A stretch of DNA of 64,000 bases from Desulfobacca_B sp046538075 (GCA_046538075.1 JBKHJN010000009.1:1-64000); one strand, 5' to 3'. Shown: positions 39,937 to 51,459, counted from the stretch's first letter. Notes: generated by a model not told the origin, from the sequence alone. Program-made: numbers and translations.

Positions 39937-40545
39937 GTGAGAGGTCAGATTTTTGTGATCTCGGGTTCCTCCGGGTCAGGGAAGACCTCTTTACTGCAGG
40001 AACTGTTGGCGGGAGATTCCAGGCTGCGGTTCTCAGTCTCTTATACCACCCGGAAACCGCGTCCCCACGAGGTTCACGGTCAAGACTACTTCTTTGTCAA
40101 CCCGGATGAATTCCAACGCCTGATCCGGCAAGGCCGGCTGATCGAATGGGTGAAACAGTTCGGCTATTATTATGGCACTTCCAAAGATTGGGTGGACCAG
40201 GCCCTGGGCGAGGGGCAAGATTTAGTCTTTGATATTGAAATCCACGGCGCCCGGCAACTTAAAGGTCTCTACCCCGACGACACCTTTGTCTTTATCCTGC
40301 CCCCCTCCCTAGCGGAACTGGAACGGCGCCTGCGCCGGCGTGGAGATGTGTCTGAGGCTGAATTGCAGCAGCGCCTGCAGCGAGCCCAACGAGAGCTGCA
40401 GGAGGTAGAGTGGTATGATTACGCGGTTGTAAATGACGATTTCTCTCAGGCGCTATCCCAGCTGCAAGCTATTGTCCAAGCCTCCCGCTCCCGCACCGCT
40501 TGGGTGTGGCCCCAGATCAGGACCCGGTTCCAGCTGCCCTCCTAA
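39937..40545 (+). CDS. gmk: Guanylate kinase
   Basis: A 202-residue enzyme converting GMP to GDP. The P-loop is G-S-S-G-S-G-K-T-S, and the GMP-binding segment S-V-S-Y-T-T-R-K-P-R-P-H-E-V-H-G and D-Y-F-F-V-N follow. R-L-R-R-R-G-D-V-S-E-A-E-L is the lid. GTG 39937 directly follows the preceding stop. It closes the DUF4416-yicC-remA-gmk run. Confidence 0.95.
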   Translation: MRGQIFVISGSSGSGKTSLLQELLAGDSRLRFSVSYTTRKPRPHEVHGQDYFFVNPDEFQRLIRQGRLIEWVKQFGYYYGTSKDWVDQALGEGQDLVFDIEIHGARQLKGLYPDDTFVFILPPSLAELERRLRRRGDVSEAELQQRLQRAQRELQEVEWYDYAVVNDDFSQALSQLQAIVQASRSRTAWVWPQIRTRFQLPS

Positions 40546-40734
40546 AATATTGCTCATCCTGCGGTTGGGCAAAATCACCTGTCCCTAAATTTAACTGTTA
40601 TAATTAATACCCATAGGTTCTGCTCTCAATAAATGTCGGCAGCACTCCTCTCTGGCATCTAATAAACAGATTTTTCTTATCTTTCCTTAAAATAATTGTT
40701 AAACTTTCTATAAAACTGTGCATAAGAGAAACCT

Positions 40735-41014
40735 ATGGATCTCAAAATCTTCTTTACGGTTTTTCTGGCCATCTTCCTGGCCAAGCTGGGAGACAAGACC
40801 CAATTGTCTATCCTGCTGTTGGCAAGCTGATAAAGGGGTTAATAAACTAGTGGTGTTTGTGGGCTCTGCCGCCGCGCTGATCCTGGCTTCCCTTATTGCC
40901 GTAGTGCTGGGGTCGCAGCTTAACCACTGGATTCCACCCACACTTTTAAAAGTTGTCGCCGGCCTCGGTTTTATCGCCATTGGCCTGGTTATTATCTGGG
41001 GGGTGCGAACCTAA
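40735..41014 (+). pseudogene. UPF0016/TMEM165-type membrane protein, frameshifted
   Basis: ATG 40735 gives DLKIFFTVFLAIFLAKLGDK, T-Q-L-S-I-L-L-L-A-S and stops at TGA 40828-40830. In another frame the sequence resumes with K-G-V-N-K-L-V-V-F-V-G-S-A-A-A-L-I-L, then a second hydrophobic segment, to TAA 41012-41014. Joined, it is a single UPF0016 repeat as in Gdt1/TMEM165-type manganese/calcium exporters. The conserved signature E-x-G-D-K-T appears as K-L-G-D-K-T, so the acidic residue is lost as well. The frameshift may be real or a sequencing error. Confidence 0.65.
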
Positions 41015-41120
41015 CCGGATATCAGCCGGGAACTTTGGTGGGTAAATTATCTATCCTGGTCGGCCTGATGATTTTTTGAGGATGATATTTGTCCCGGAAG
41101 TCAAGGGAGGGAGTAAGGAT

Positions 41121-43613
41121 ATGGCGAATAAACCAACCAGGCAGTCAGAATGGAACCAGCTTTCGGATGACTGGGAATCACGCGCCAACCTGGAGACCGA
41201 TCATTACGAAGAACTGCTGCTCTTCAATGAAATTGCCACCATTACCGCTCAGTCCCTGGGTGTTCAGGAAGTGATCGACCAGGTATTGAACCGGGTCCTG
41301 CAATTTTTGGGGGTGGCGGCGGGAATCCTGCTGCTTTGGGATCAACCCGGAGGTCGCCTCAGCCATGCCGCCTCCCAGGGTTTTCCCGACCATTATCTGG
41401 TCAAGATCGGTGAAGCTCACATCGAAAAGGTTATTGGCCCCTATCTACTGCAAGCCACCCAGCCGTTGATCATTCATGATGCCGCTAACGACCCGCGTCT
41501 GCAGACCTCCACCTTTTCCGATTTTATTCGGAAGGAACCACGTTTTCAGGCCATGGTCAGCATCCCCCTCAGGCATCGGGAACGGATGATCGGTTTCCTC
41601 AACCTGGCCGATGAAAGTGCGGCCCCTTTCTCATTTACACGCAAGAAATTCTTTGGCATCCTGGGCAACCAAATCGGTCTGGCCATCGACAATGCCCGCC
41701 TCTCCAACGAGTTGCGCCGTTCCGAACGGCGCTACCGGCGGATTTTCGAAGGCTCCAAGGATATGATTTTCGTCACCGACCGGGAAGGCCGCCTGTTGGA
41801 TCTCAATCCGGCCGGGGTGGAACTGCTGGGCTTTCCATCCAAATACCAGGCTCTGCGGCTCGGCAGCCTCTCGGCCATTTTTGAAAACCCGGAAGACTGG
41901 GGAAAATTTCAACGCCAGGTAGAATACCGCGGATTTGTCCGCGATCTGGAAACTTCTCTGCTGCACCGCGATGGGGCCCGGGTGCAAGTCCTGTTAACCG
42001 GGATTGTCCGCAAAAAAAGAGACGGACAGATCACCGGGTACGAAGGCATAGTTAAGGACATCACCGAGCGCAAACGCATTGAACAGGAAATTTTAAAGGA
42101 GAAAAAGACTACCGAAGGCATTTTAGAGGGGATGCCGGTTCCGACTTTTGTCATCAACCGGGATCATCAGATCATTTATTGGAACCGGGCCTGCGAAGAG
42201 TTGACCGGCTATCGACGCCAGGAACTGCTGGGCAGCTACCGCCTGTGGCTGCCCTTTGCCCTGCATGAACGCTCCAGCATGGCCAACCTGGTAGTGGAAC
42301 AGAATATCGAAGCATTGAAGCGCTTCTATGGTGATAAGAGTTTAAAGAAATCACCAAACCTGCCGGGGGCCTATGAAGCCTATGAACGCTTTGAAAATCT
42401 GCGCCGGCCCCAGGAGCGCTATCTGTATTCCACCGCTTCTCCGATCTACGACGAACAGGGCCAGATCCAAGGTGCAGTGCAGTCCATCCTGGATATGACC
42501 GAGCGCGAAAAACTGGGCCAATATCTGAGGGAATCAGAAGAAAAATATCGCTGTCTGGTGGAAACCTCCCTGGATGGCATAGCTCTACACGCCCACAAGA
42601 AACTGCTTTATGCCAATAAGGCTTGCCTGGAAATATTCGGCTACGCTAACCAAGAGGAATTATTGGGGGTGGATTTTCTCAGCCTCATTGCCCCCGCCTA
42701 CCACCAAGCGATTCTGCGGCGGCTACCGGGGATCAGCCGCCGGAAAGGCCCCCCCCGAATCTTTGAACTGAAAGGAATCAAAAAAGACGGCACCGAATTT
42801 GACATTGAGGTAATAACCTTTCCCACTTACTTTGCCGGCCAGTCCGCGCTCCAGACCCATATTCGCGATATTACTGAAAAAAAGAGGTTGGAGGAGCAGC
42901 TTATCCGCTCTGAAAAAATGGTGGCCCTGGGGCAATTGGCCGCCGGCGTAGCCCATGAAATTAATAATCCCCTGGGCGGCATCCTGGTCTATGGCCATCT
43001 TCTTTTGGAGGATCTGGGGCCGGATAGGCCAGAGCGCCCCAATGTGGAAAAAATTATCCGGGAAGCCACCCGCTGTCAGGAGATTATCAAGGGATTATTG
43101 GATTTTTCCCGTCAGTTGCCCTCGAAAATGGTGCTGACCGATATTAATACAGTCCTGGAAGAAGTCTTGTCTCTGGTAGAAAACCATCTGATCTTCAATA
43201 ATGTTACTGTCTACCGGCAATTCAGCCCTAATCTGCCTCCTCTTAAGGCTGACAAAAACAAACTGGAGCAGGTCTTCATCAACCTGTTAATCAATGCTGC
43301 CGAAGCAGTTAAAGGAGATGGCACCCTGACCGTTTCCACCAACCTTATCCAGAAAAGCGACATCATCGAAATCCGGATCACTGATTCCGGACCCGGCATC
43401 CCGGAGGCTTACTTGAACCGGCTTTTCGACCCGTTCTTTACCACCAAAGAAGTGGGCCGCGGCGTGGGGCTGGGGCTGTCGATCAGTTACGGTATTATTC
43501 GCAAACACAGGGGGCGGATTTACGTTGACACCTCGGTGACTCCGGGCACGACCTTTGTGATAGAGTTGCCCTCCCATAAGCCCACCGAACCCTTAGATGG
43601 ATCTTATTTCTAA
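41121..43613 (+). CDS. Sensor histidine kinase with GAF and three PAS domains
   Basis: A cytoplasmic kinase of 830 residues without membrane segments. Numbering from ATG 41121: GAF about 30-185, PAS about 200-320, PAS about 335-465, PAS about 475-590. The HisKA phosphoacceptor H612 lies in GVAHEINNPL, and the HATPase domain ends the protein (N box I-N-L-L-I-N-A-A-E-A-V, D-S-G-P-G-I, F-F-T-T-K, G-V-G-L-G-L-S). The GAF and PAS domains suggest sensing of a ligand, redox state or light through bound cofactors. No response regulator is adjacent. An upstream in-frame ATG at 41076 is possible, but GGGAGG precedes 41121. Confidence 0.93.
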   Translation: MANKPTRQSEWNQLSDDWESRANLETDHYEELLLFNEIATITAQSLGVQEVIDQVLNRVLQFLGVAAGILLLWDQPGGRLSHAASQGFPDHYLVKIGEAHIEKVIGPYLLQATQPLIIHDAANDPRLQTSTFSDFIRKEPRFQAMVSIPLRHRERMIGFLNLADESAAPFSFTRKKFFGILGNQIGLAIDNARLSNELRRSERRYRRIFEGSKDMIFVTDREGRLLDLNPAGVELLGFPSKYQALRLGSLSAIFENPEDWGKFQRQVEYRGFVRDLETSLLHRDGARVQVLLTGIVRKKRDGQITGYEGIVKDITERKRIEQEILKEKKTTEGILEGMPVPTFVINRDHQIIYWNRACEELTGYRRQELLGSYRLWLPFALHERSSMANLVVEQNIEALKRFYGDKSLKKSPNLPGAYEAYERFENLRRPQERYLYSTASPIYDEQGQIQGAVQSILDMTEREKLGQYLRESEEKYRCLVETSLDGIALHAHKKLLYANKACLEIFGYANQEELLGVDFLSLIAPAYHQAILRRLPGISRRKGPPRIFELKGIKKDGTEFDIEVITFPTYFAGQSALQTHIRDITEKKRLEEQLIRSEKMVALGQLAAGVAHEINNPLGGILVYGHLLLEDLGPDRPERPNVEKIIREATRCQEIIKGLLDFSRQLPSKMVLTDINTVLEEVLSLVENHLIFNNVTVYRQFSPNLPPLKADKNKLEQVFINLLINAAEAVKGDGTLTVSTNLIQKSDIIEIRITDSGPGIPEAYLNRLFDPFFTTKEVGRGVGLGLSISYGIIRKHRGRIYVDTSVTPGTTFVIELPSHKPTEPLDGSYF

Positions 43614-43810
43614 ACCGGGTGGGCAGCTAGGCGGTGGATGTAGACCCCTGAGGATGACCGGGCAAACAGTCCCCTATCATCAAGCTGGGGTTTGGGACCT
43701 CAATTTGGACCATACAGCCGGTCTGAAAAAAATTTATCTGGTCTAAGTCTCATCCAGGATAAGTCAATTGATCGCCCGCCGGCAAAAAAATCGGGGCCAA
43801 GAAAAAAATA

Positions 43811-43839
43811 TTGACTTCCCCGAGAGGGTATGGTAGGTT
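43811..43839 (+). promoter_or_regulatory. Promoter for the F0 ATP synthase cluster
   Basis: TTGACT (43811-43816) and TAGGTT (43834-43839) with a 17-base spacer, in the gap between the kinase gene and the first F0 gene. The following leader is about 55 bases. Confidence 0.5.
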
Positions 43840-43897
43840 CACATGTGAGTTTTTGCACGAACTATACTCCCCGGCTGGTTTAATTAGGGGATGTTAT

Positions 43898-44122
43898 TTG
43901 GAAAAAAACACCAAAGAATATCTAAAGGAGTTATTTCAAGGTCTCTATCGGGCCAGTGCGATCGGCTTGTCCTTGGTGTTGGCGATATTTATTGGTGCAG
44001 GCATTGGCTATTACTTGTCGGAATATTTTGACAATAAAATCTTTTTCTATCTGGGCCTGATTCTGGGGATTGTGGCGGGATTCCGCAATCTTTATATCAT
44101 GAGCAAGCGGACCAAACTCTGA
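43898..44122 (+). CDS. atpZ: AtpZ/AtpI family protein
   Basis: A 74-residue membrane protein with two helices (GLSLVLAIFIGAGIGYYL and F-F-Y-L-G-L-I-L-G-I-V-A-G-F). This two-helix type precedes atpI in F0 clusters and is thought to aid ion supply or c-ring assembly (AtpZ with AtpI can form Mg2+/Ca2+ channels in Bacillus). TTG 43898 is preferred: AGGGG is 7 bases upstream. The longer frame from 43811 has a hydrophilic N-terminus atypical of the family and overlaps the promoter. Confidence 0.8.
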   Translation: MEKNTKEYLKELFQGLYRASAIGLSLVLAIFIGAGIGYYLSEYFDNKIFFYLGLILGIVAGFRNLYIMSKRTKL

Positions 44123-44123
44123 A

Positions 44124-44564
44124 ATGGACGTGCAACTGATGTCTCCTCGCCACCTGAAGGTGGCCAACTGGATCATCTTGGCCATACTGGTATTGTTGGG
44201 CTGGTTGGGGCGAGGGTTAGATTTCGCCCTGGGGGTTTTGGCCGGGGGCGTGATAACCGTGGTGAACTTTCATGTCCTGGCCCATGTCCTGACCGGAACC
44301 TTGAACCGCCCGTCAGGGAAGGTCCAGCACTGGGAAGTGGGGGGACGGCAGGGGATCTTGTTCCTGAAAAATATTGTTCGCCTGACCCTCATGGGAGTCA
44401 TCCTCTATTTTCTCATTAAGTATAGTCTGGTTAATATCTGGGGATTGGTAGTGGGTCTTTCCAGTGTAGTTCTCACTCTGATCCTGGTAGGAATAAATGA
44501 AATTCGCAAGCTCTACTTAAAGGAGGCCATAGTCGGTAATGGAACATCCAATTCTATTTATTGA
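44124..44564 (+). CDS. atpI: ATP synthase protein I (AtpI family)
   Basis: A 146-residue membrane protein with four hydrophobic segments (W-I-I-L-A-I-L-V-L-L-G-W-L; F-A-L-G-V-L-A-G-G-V-I-T; L-T-L-M-G-V-I-L-Y-F-L-I; L-V-V-G-L-S-S-V-V-L-T-L-I-L-V). It matches the ATP synthase I family, which aids assembly of the c-ring. Its stop overlaps the start of atpB by 26 bases, so translation is coupled. Confidence 0.82.
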   Translation: MDVQLMSPRHLKVANWIILAILVLLGWLGRGLDFALGVLAGGVITVVNFHVLAHVLTGTLNRPSGKVQHWEVGGRQGILFLKNIVRLTLMGVILYFLIKYSLVNIWGLVVGLSSVVLTLILVGINEIRKLYLKEAIVGNGTSNSIY

Positions 44565-45216
44565 TGTAATTTTAGGATTTTTTCACGTCCATATTCCTCC
44601 CCACTTAACCTACTCCTGGCTGATTATGGTCTTGCTGATCGGGCTGGGATATTTGGCCAGCAAGCATCGGGCCCTGGTTCCGGCGGGGGGGCAGAATTTT
44701 TTTGAAACCTTAATCGGGGGCCTGGAAGAATTCATGGTGGAGATCACCGGCGAGGAAGGTCGGTCCTTCTTCCCTTTCATTGCCACTCTGTTTATCTTTA
44801 TCTGGATGTGTAACCTCATCGGCCTGATTCCCGGCTGTTATTCTCCCACCGCCAACATCAATACCCCGCTGTCCATGGCCCTTTGTACCTTTGTTTTTAC
44901 CCACTATCTAGGGGTCAAATACCATGGCATAAAGTATGTCAAGCATTTCGTGGGACCGATCCCCTGGTTGGCGCCATTGTTCTTCCCCATTGAAGTCATC
45001 GGCCACTTTGCTCGGGTCCTGTCCCTTACCCTCCGTCTATTCGGCAACATCATGGGTGAAGATCTGGTGCTGATGATCCTGTTGCTGCTGGCCGGGAAAT
45101 TCTTTGCACCCCTGCCTATGATGTTCCTGGCGGTGTTTACCAGCACGGTGCAGGCATTCATTTTTACCCTGTTGTCTATGATGTACTTTGCCGGCTCCAT
45201 GGAGGAAGCCCACTAA
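44539..45216 (+). CDS. atpB: F0F1 ATP synthase subunit a
   Basis: A 225-residue membrane subunit forming the ion half-channels. The essential arginine is in L-S-L-T-L-R-L-F-G-N-I-M-G. Helices are seen throughout, and the C-terminal half has V-F-T-S-T-V-Q-A-F-I-F-T-L-L-S-M-M-Y-F. The N-terminus H-P-I-L-F-I-D-V-I-L-G-F-F-H is conserved. It is encoded with subunit c and not with F1 genes, so F0 and F1 are split in this genome, as in many Desulfobacterota. Confidence 0.96.
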   Translation: MEHPILFIDVILGFFHVHIPPHLTYSWLIMVLLIGLGYLASKHRALVPAGGQNFFETLIGGLEEFMVEITGEEGRSFFPFIATLFIFIWMCNLIGLIPGCYSPTANINTPLSMALCTFVFTHYLGVKYHGIKYVKHFVGPIPWLAPLFFPIEVIGHFARVLSLTLRLFGNIMGEDLVLMILLLLAGKFFAPLPMMFLAVFTSTVQAFIFTLLSMMYFAGSMEEAH

Positions 45217-45271
45217 TTTCGGAAGAAGAAGGCCAAATCATAATATAATTAACCTTTAGGGAGGTATTAAG

Positions 45272-45661
45272 ATGTCGAGGAAACAATGGATGGTCATCGG
45301 AATGACAATGCTGCTCACCCTGCTTTACTGCTCCCTGGCAGTGGCCGCCGAAGCCAAAGGCGCGGATGCAGCCACCGGCGCCAGCCTGGCCCGGTTCTTC
45401 TCGGCTACCGTGATTGCCGCTGGTATCGGGATCGGGATCGCCGCCTTTGGGACCGGCATCGGCCAGGGCATCGCCATCCAGCGGGCGGTCGAAGGTATTG
45501 CCCGGAATCCGGAAGCTTCCGGTAAAATCACGGTGACCATGTTGATCGGTCTGGCCATGATCGAATCTCTCTGTATTTACGCTCTGGTCGTGGCGCTGAT
45601 CATCCTCTACGCCTATCCGATGGCATCCCCGATTGCCAAGGCTTTAGGCTTCGAAATGTAA
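45272..45661 (+). CDS. atpE: F0F1 ATP synthase subunit c with N-terminal signal
   Basis: A 129-residue proteolipid. Residues 1-26 form a signal-like hydrophobic stretch ending A-V-A-A. Two helices follow: a glycine-rich one (V-I-A-A-G-I-G-I-G-I-A-A-F-G-T-G-I-G-Q-G) and one with the ion-binding glutamate E98 in A-M-I-E-S-L-C-I-Y-A-L-V-V. Q65, E98, S99 and Y103 resemble part of the Na+ site of known Na+ c-rings, but the next position is L100 rather than T. AGGGAGG precedes ATG. A GC-rich terminator lies 18 bases downstream. Confidence 0.95.
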   Translation: MSRKQWMVIGMTMLLTLLYCSLAVAAEAKGADAATGASLARFFSATVIAAGIGIGIAAFGTGIGQGIAIQRAVEGIARNPEASGKITVTMLIGLAMIESLCIYALVVALIILYAYPMASPIAKALGFEM

Positions 45662-45678
45662 ATTGGAATGTGGCAACA

Positions 45679-45706
45679 GGGGGCCGTCGGCATCGGCCCC
45701 CTTTTT
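45679..45706 (+). terminator. Intrinsic terminator after atpE
   Basis: GGGGGCCG (45679-45686) pairs with CGGCCCCC (45694-45701) perfectly around a 7-base loop, followed by five T (45702-45706). It ends the F0 transcript before rex. Confidence 0.85.
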
Positions 45707-45718
45707 AAAGTTCTCGCC

Positions 45719-45737
45719 TTGTGCAAATAAGCACATT
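45719..45737 (+). promoter_or_regulatory. Candidate Rex operator upstream of rex
   Basis: TTGTGCAAATAAGCACATT is a hyphenated palindrome (TGTGC with GCACA) centred about 48 bases upstream of the rex start. It resembles the TTGTGAAN4TTCACAA form of Rex sites, with C/G at the inner positions. This fits autorepression released by NADH. It is inferred from form and place. Confidence 0.45.
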
Positions 45738-45775
45738 CTTGAGGTTCATCTTGCATTCCGGCGCTGGTTCAGGTT

Positions 45776-46386
45776 ATGAAATTCTCTAAGATTCCTTCGG
45801 CCACGATCACCCGCTTGTCCCTCTATTCTCGTTCGCTTGAAGAGTTGTGTCATCAAAACGTCAAAATCATTGCTTCCGATAAATTGGCCCAGAAATGCGG
45901 CGTCAACCCGGCCCAGGTCCGCAAGGATCTGGCATACTTCGGGGAATTCGGGGTGCGCGGGGTTGGCTATTTTGTGAAGGAACTACTGTTTGAGATCAAA
46001 AAAATCCTGGGCTTGAACAAGCGCTGGAAAATGGCCCTGGTGGGGATTGGCAACCTGGGGTTGGCATTGGTGGCCCATGAGAACTTTCCCAAGCAGGGTT
46101 ATGAGTTTGTAGCGGTCTTTGATATCGACCCCAACAAAGTGGGCCATCGCCTGCCCAGCGGCCAGAAGATCTATCATATTGATGAGATGGGCCGCCTGAT
46201 TCCCGAACAGGAGGTCGAAATCGGGGTGATCGCCACTCCGGCCAATCAGGCCCAAAACGCCGCCCGGCGCCTGATCGACGCAGGGGTCAAAGCCATCCTC
46301 AATTTTGCTCCCATCCAGATCCAGGTCCCGGAAGGCTTTATTATTGAAAATGTGGATTTTACCGTTAAATTGGACAACCTCGCCTA

Positions 46387-46411
<25 letters not shown>
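45776..46411 (+). CDS. rex: Redox-sensing transcriptional repressor Rex
   Basis: A 211-residue repressor sensing NADH/NAD+. The N-terminal winged helix (I-P-S-A-T-I-T-R-L-S-L-Y, V-N-P-A-Q-V-R-K-D-L-A-Y-F-G) binds DNA, and the Rossmann fold (A-L-V-G-I-G-N-L-G-L-A-L) binds NADH; a C-terminal swapped helix closes the dimer. I-L-N-F-A-P is typical. In sulfate reducers Rex controls energy genes, including ATP synthase and sulfate-reduction genes, so lying directly after the F0 cluster is meaningful. Confidence 0.96.
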
Positions 46412-49221
<2,810 letters not shown>

Positions 49222-49294
49222 AATTTATAACTATAATAATTACCTTTATAAAAATGAAAGGCTCAGGCCGCAAACCCTTGCCGCTTTTTGCTGT

Positions 49295-50506
49295 TTAGCC
49301 CCCCACCAGCATCAGCGCCGGGTCCTCCAGATGAGCGATAACCTGCCGCAGGAACCGGGCCGCCTGGCCGCCGTCGATCACCCGATGGTCGAAAGTCAGC
49401 ACCAGCGGCAGGATGTGGCGAACCTGAATGTCGCCCTGCCAGACCCGGGGCAACTCCTGCCGCCGCCCTAGTCCCAGGATTCCCACCTCCGGGTAGTTCA
49501 TGATCGGCGTTCCCCACAGCCCCCCTACGGCCCCATAGTTGGTTATAGTAAACGTCCCGCCCTGAAGATCGGCAATGTCAATGCTGCGGTCCCGGGCCTG
49601 GACCGCCAGGGATTGGATTTCAGCCGCCAGTTCCAGGATGCTTTTATCGCCGGCATTTTTGATCACCGGCACCATCAGGCCTTCCGGGGTATCGGTGGCA
49701 ATGCCGATATTATAATACTTCTTTAAGATAATCTCTTCGGCCTGGTCGTCCAGGGTGGCATTTAAAAAAATATACTCTTGAAGCGCCGGGATCACCGCCC
49801 GGATCACGAACGGCAACAGCGTTAAATGGATGCCCCGGTCCTGCGCCACCCGGCGTTCCCGTTGTTTAAGGGCAAACAACTCCGTAATATCAGCTTCGTC
49901 CATGGCGGTGACCGGCACCATGGTCTGGAAAGAGCGGCTGACATTCCGGGCCATAGTGCGCCGCATCCCCTTGAAAGGGACATGTTCGATATAGCCATAG
50001 AGGTCATATTTGCGGACTTTTTGCACGGGGGGCGGAGGTGGAGCCGCGGCCGCCTGGCGCACATCGTCTTCCAGGATGCGGCCCTCCGGACCGCTACCCC
50101 TAACCTGAGCCAGATCAACCCCCAGGTCTTTGGCCAGCTTGCGCACCACCGGGGTCGCCAGTACTGCCTTTTTGGGTGCTTCCGGAGACGGGGCGGGCTC
50201 CGGTGGGGCTTCTTCCAGTTCTCCCACCACCCCCACTCCCCTCGGAGGGCCGGGGGCCGCCTTTTCCCCAGGCTCACCTAAAATAACAAAGACTTCTCCG
50301 ACCTTGATGGTGGCGCCCTCGTTAAACAGGAGTTTTAACACCACCCCATCCCGGGGGGCGGGTATCTCCACCACTGCCTTGTCGGTCTCCACCCGGGCCA
50401 AAGGTTGTCCTTCCCGGACCTGGTCCCCTTCCTTCACCAACCAGGCCAGCAACTCGCCTTCGGTTAACCCTTCCCCCACATCAGGCAATTTAAATTCCAG
50501 CGGCAT
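49295..50506 (-). CDS. 2-oxoacid dehydrogenase E2 (dihydrolipoyllysine acyltransferase)
   Basis: A 403-residue subunit with three domains. A lipoyl domain (1-75) has lipoylated lysine in V-E-T-D-K-A-V-V-E-I. A peripheral-subunit-binding domain (about 112-150) has V-V-R-K-L-A-K-D-L-G-V-D-L-A. The C-terminal acyltransferase shows M-R-R-T-M-A-R-N-V and the active site L-T-F-D-H-R-V-I-D-G. A proline/alanine linker joins them. It passes acyl groups to CoA in pyruvate or branched-chain oxoacid dehydrogenase. E1 and E3 genes are not in the window, so which complex cannot be told. The next gene upstream is hypothetical. Confidence 0.93.
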   Translation of the reverse strand: MPLEFKLPDVGEGLTEGELLAWLVKEGDQVREGQPLARVETDKAVVEIPAPRDGVVLKLLFNEGATIKVGEVFVILGEPGEKAAPGPPRGVGVVGELEEAPPEPAPSPEAPKKAVLATPVVRKLAKDLGVDLAQVRGSGPEGRILEDDVRQAAAAPPPPPVQKVRKYDLYGYIEHVPFKGMRRTMARNVSRSFQTMVPVTAMDEADITELFALKQRERRVAQDRGIHLTLLPFVIRAVIPALQEYIFLNATLDDQAEEIILKKYYNIGIATDTPEGLMVPVIKNAGDKSILELAAEIQSLAVQARDRSIDIADLQGGTFTITNYGAVGGLWGTPIMNYPEVGILGLGRRQELPRVWQGDIQVRHILPLVLTFDHRVIDGGQAARFLRQVIAHLEDPALMLVGG

Positions 50507-50599
50507 GGCAATCTCCTGAATCGAATCTATCCGGCATTCCTGGTTTAGGAGGACATAAACTGACTGGCAAGATCGCCAAGGTTAGGCCTGTAGAGCAGG

Positions 50600-51349
50600 C
50601 TAGGCAGGCAAAAATCGGGGAGCCAGCCCATAGCGCACCCGGTTGGCTTTCTCATCATTGTGACGCAAAATTTCATGTTGGAGCAGCAGGCTCAGATAGA
50701 TCCAGGCAGTTTTCTTATTCAAGTGGAAATAGGTCTCAAAGTCGAGCAACCGGAACCATCGCCCCTGGGACTGGGTCAAAAAATCCACCAACCCCTCCAC
50801 CGACAGCTTGCGGTTGGCCCGCTGCGGTAAAGGGACCGCAGCCAGAGCTTCCCGCAGCGCGGTTTTTCGGACCGGCTCGACTTTTACCGAAGGGCCGGGG
50901 TCGACCGGGGGAGGCGGCTCCACTTCTAGCGGAGCAGGGCTGCGGGGCAGCCATCCGCCTCTTATCTGGGCAAAATAGTTAGTCATCTGTTCTTCAATGA
51001 GGCTCATCAACCGGAAAAATTGCGACAGGGTGATCTCCCCGGCCAGGCGCTGCACCAGAAAATTTTTTACTTGTTGTTTGACAAATCTGGTCCGTTCGAG
51101 GTTGTTGACCGGTAAACCTTCGGCCTCCATCATTACCTGGAAAAACATCCCGGCCACCAGGGTGGTGTCCAGGGCTTGATCCATGGACCGCCGGGCCAGT
51201 CCGCTTTCTTGCACCCGAAACTTGCTGTACGCCACGGCCCAGCGGGCAAAATCGGCCTCGAACCTACCCAATTCGGCCGGGGCCAGTAATTCCACCGCCA
51301 CCCGGCTTAGGTTGCGAACCGTTTCCAGGCGGGTGTCGTCAGTATTCAT
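50600..51349 (-). CDS. Hypothetical protein with proline-rich linker and winged-helix-like end
   Basis: A 249-residue soluble protein. An alpha-helical N-terminal part (about 1-130) is joined by a P-L-E-V-E-P-P-P-P-V-D-P-G-P linker to a C-terminal region (about 180-245) with S-V-E-G-L-V-D-F-L, TYFHLNKKTAWIYLSLLLQ and H-N-D. The alternation of helices there suggests a winged helix. I do not recognise the family. Most similar entries would be annotated only as hypothetical. It lies between an E2 gene and a small membrane protein, all on the minus strand. Confidence 0.7.
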   Translation of the reverse strand: MNTDDTRLETVRNLSRVAVELLAPAELGRFEADFARWAVAYSKFRVQESGLARRSMDQALDTTLVAGMFFQVMMEAEGLPVNNLERTRFVKQQVKNFLVQRLAGEITLSQFFRLMSLIEEQMTNYFAQIRGGWLPRSPAPLEVEPPPPVDPGPSVKVEPVRKTALREALAAVPLPQRANRKLSVEGLVDFLTQSQGRWFRLLDFETYFHLNKKTAWIYLSLLLQHEILRHNDEKANRVRYGLAPRFLPA

Positions 51350-51432
51350 TTACCCCTCCGTAGGTAAAAATATCCCCTTTTAAGAGAACAATGACCAATT
51401 AGTCGCCGTCCTGGAACTAGGCCAGCCTGTTT

Positions 51433-51459
51433 TTGACAAAAATCAGTCCTTGTTATAAT
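51433..51459 (+). promoter_or_regulatory. Possible orphan promoter (plus strand)
   Basis: TTGACA (51433-51438) and TATAAT (51454-51459), both consensus, but only 15 bases apart. Downstream on the plus strand there is no gene, only the antisense of the small membrane protein. It could drive an antisense RNA or be chance in an AT-rich gap. Confidence 0.3.
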
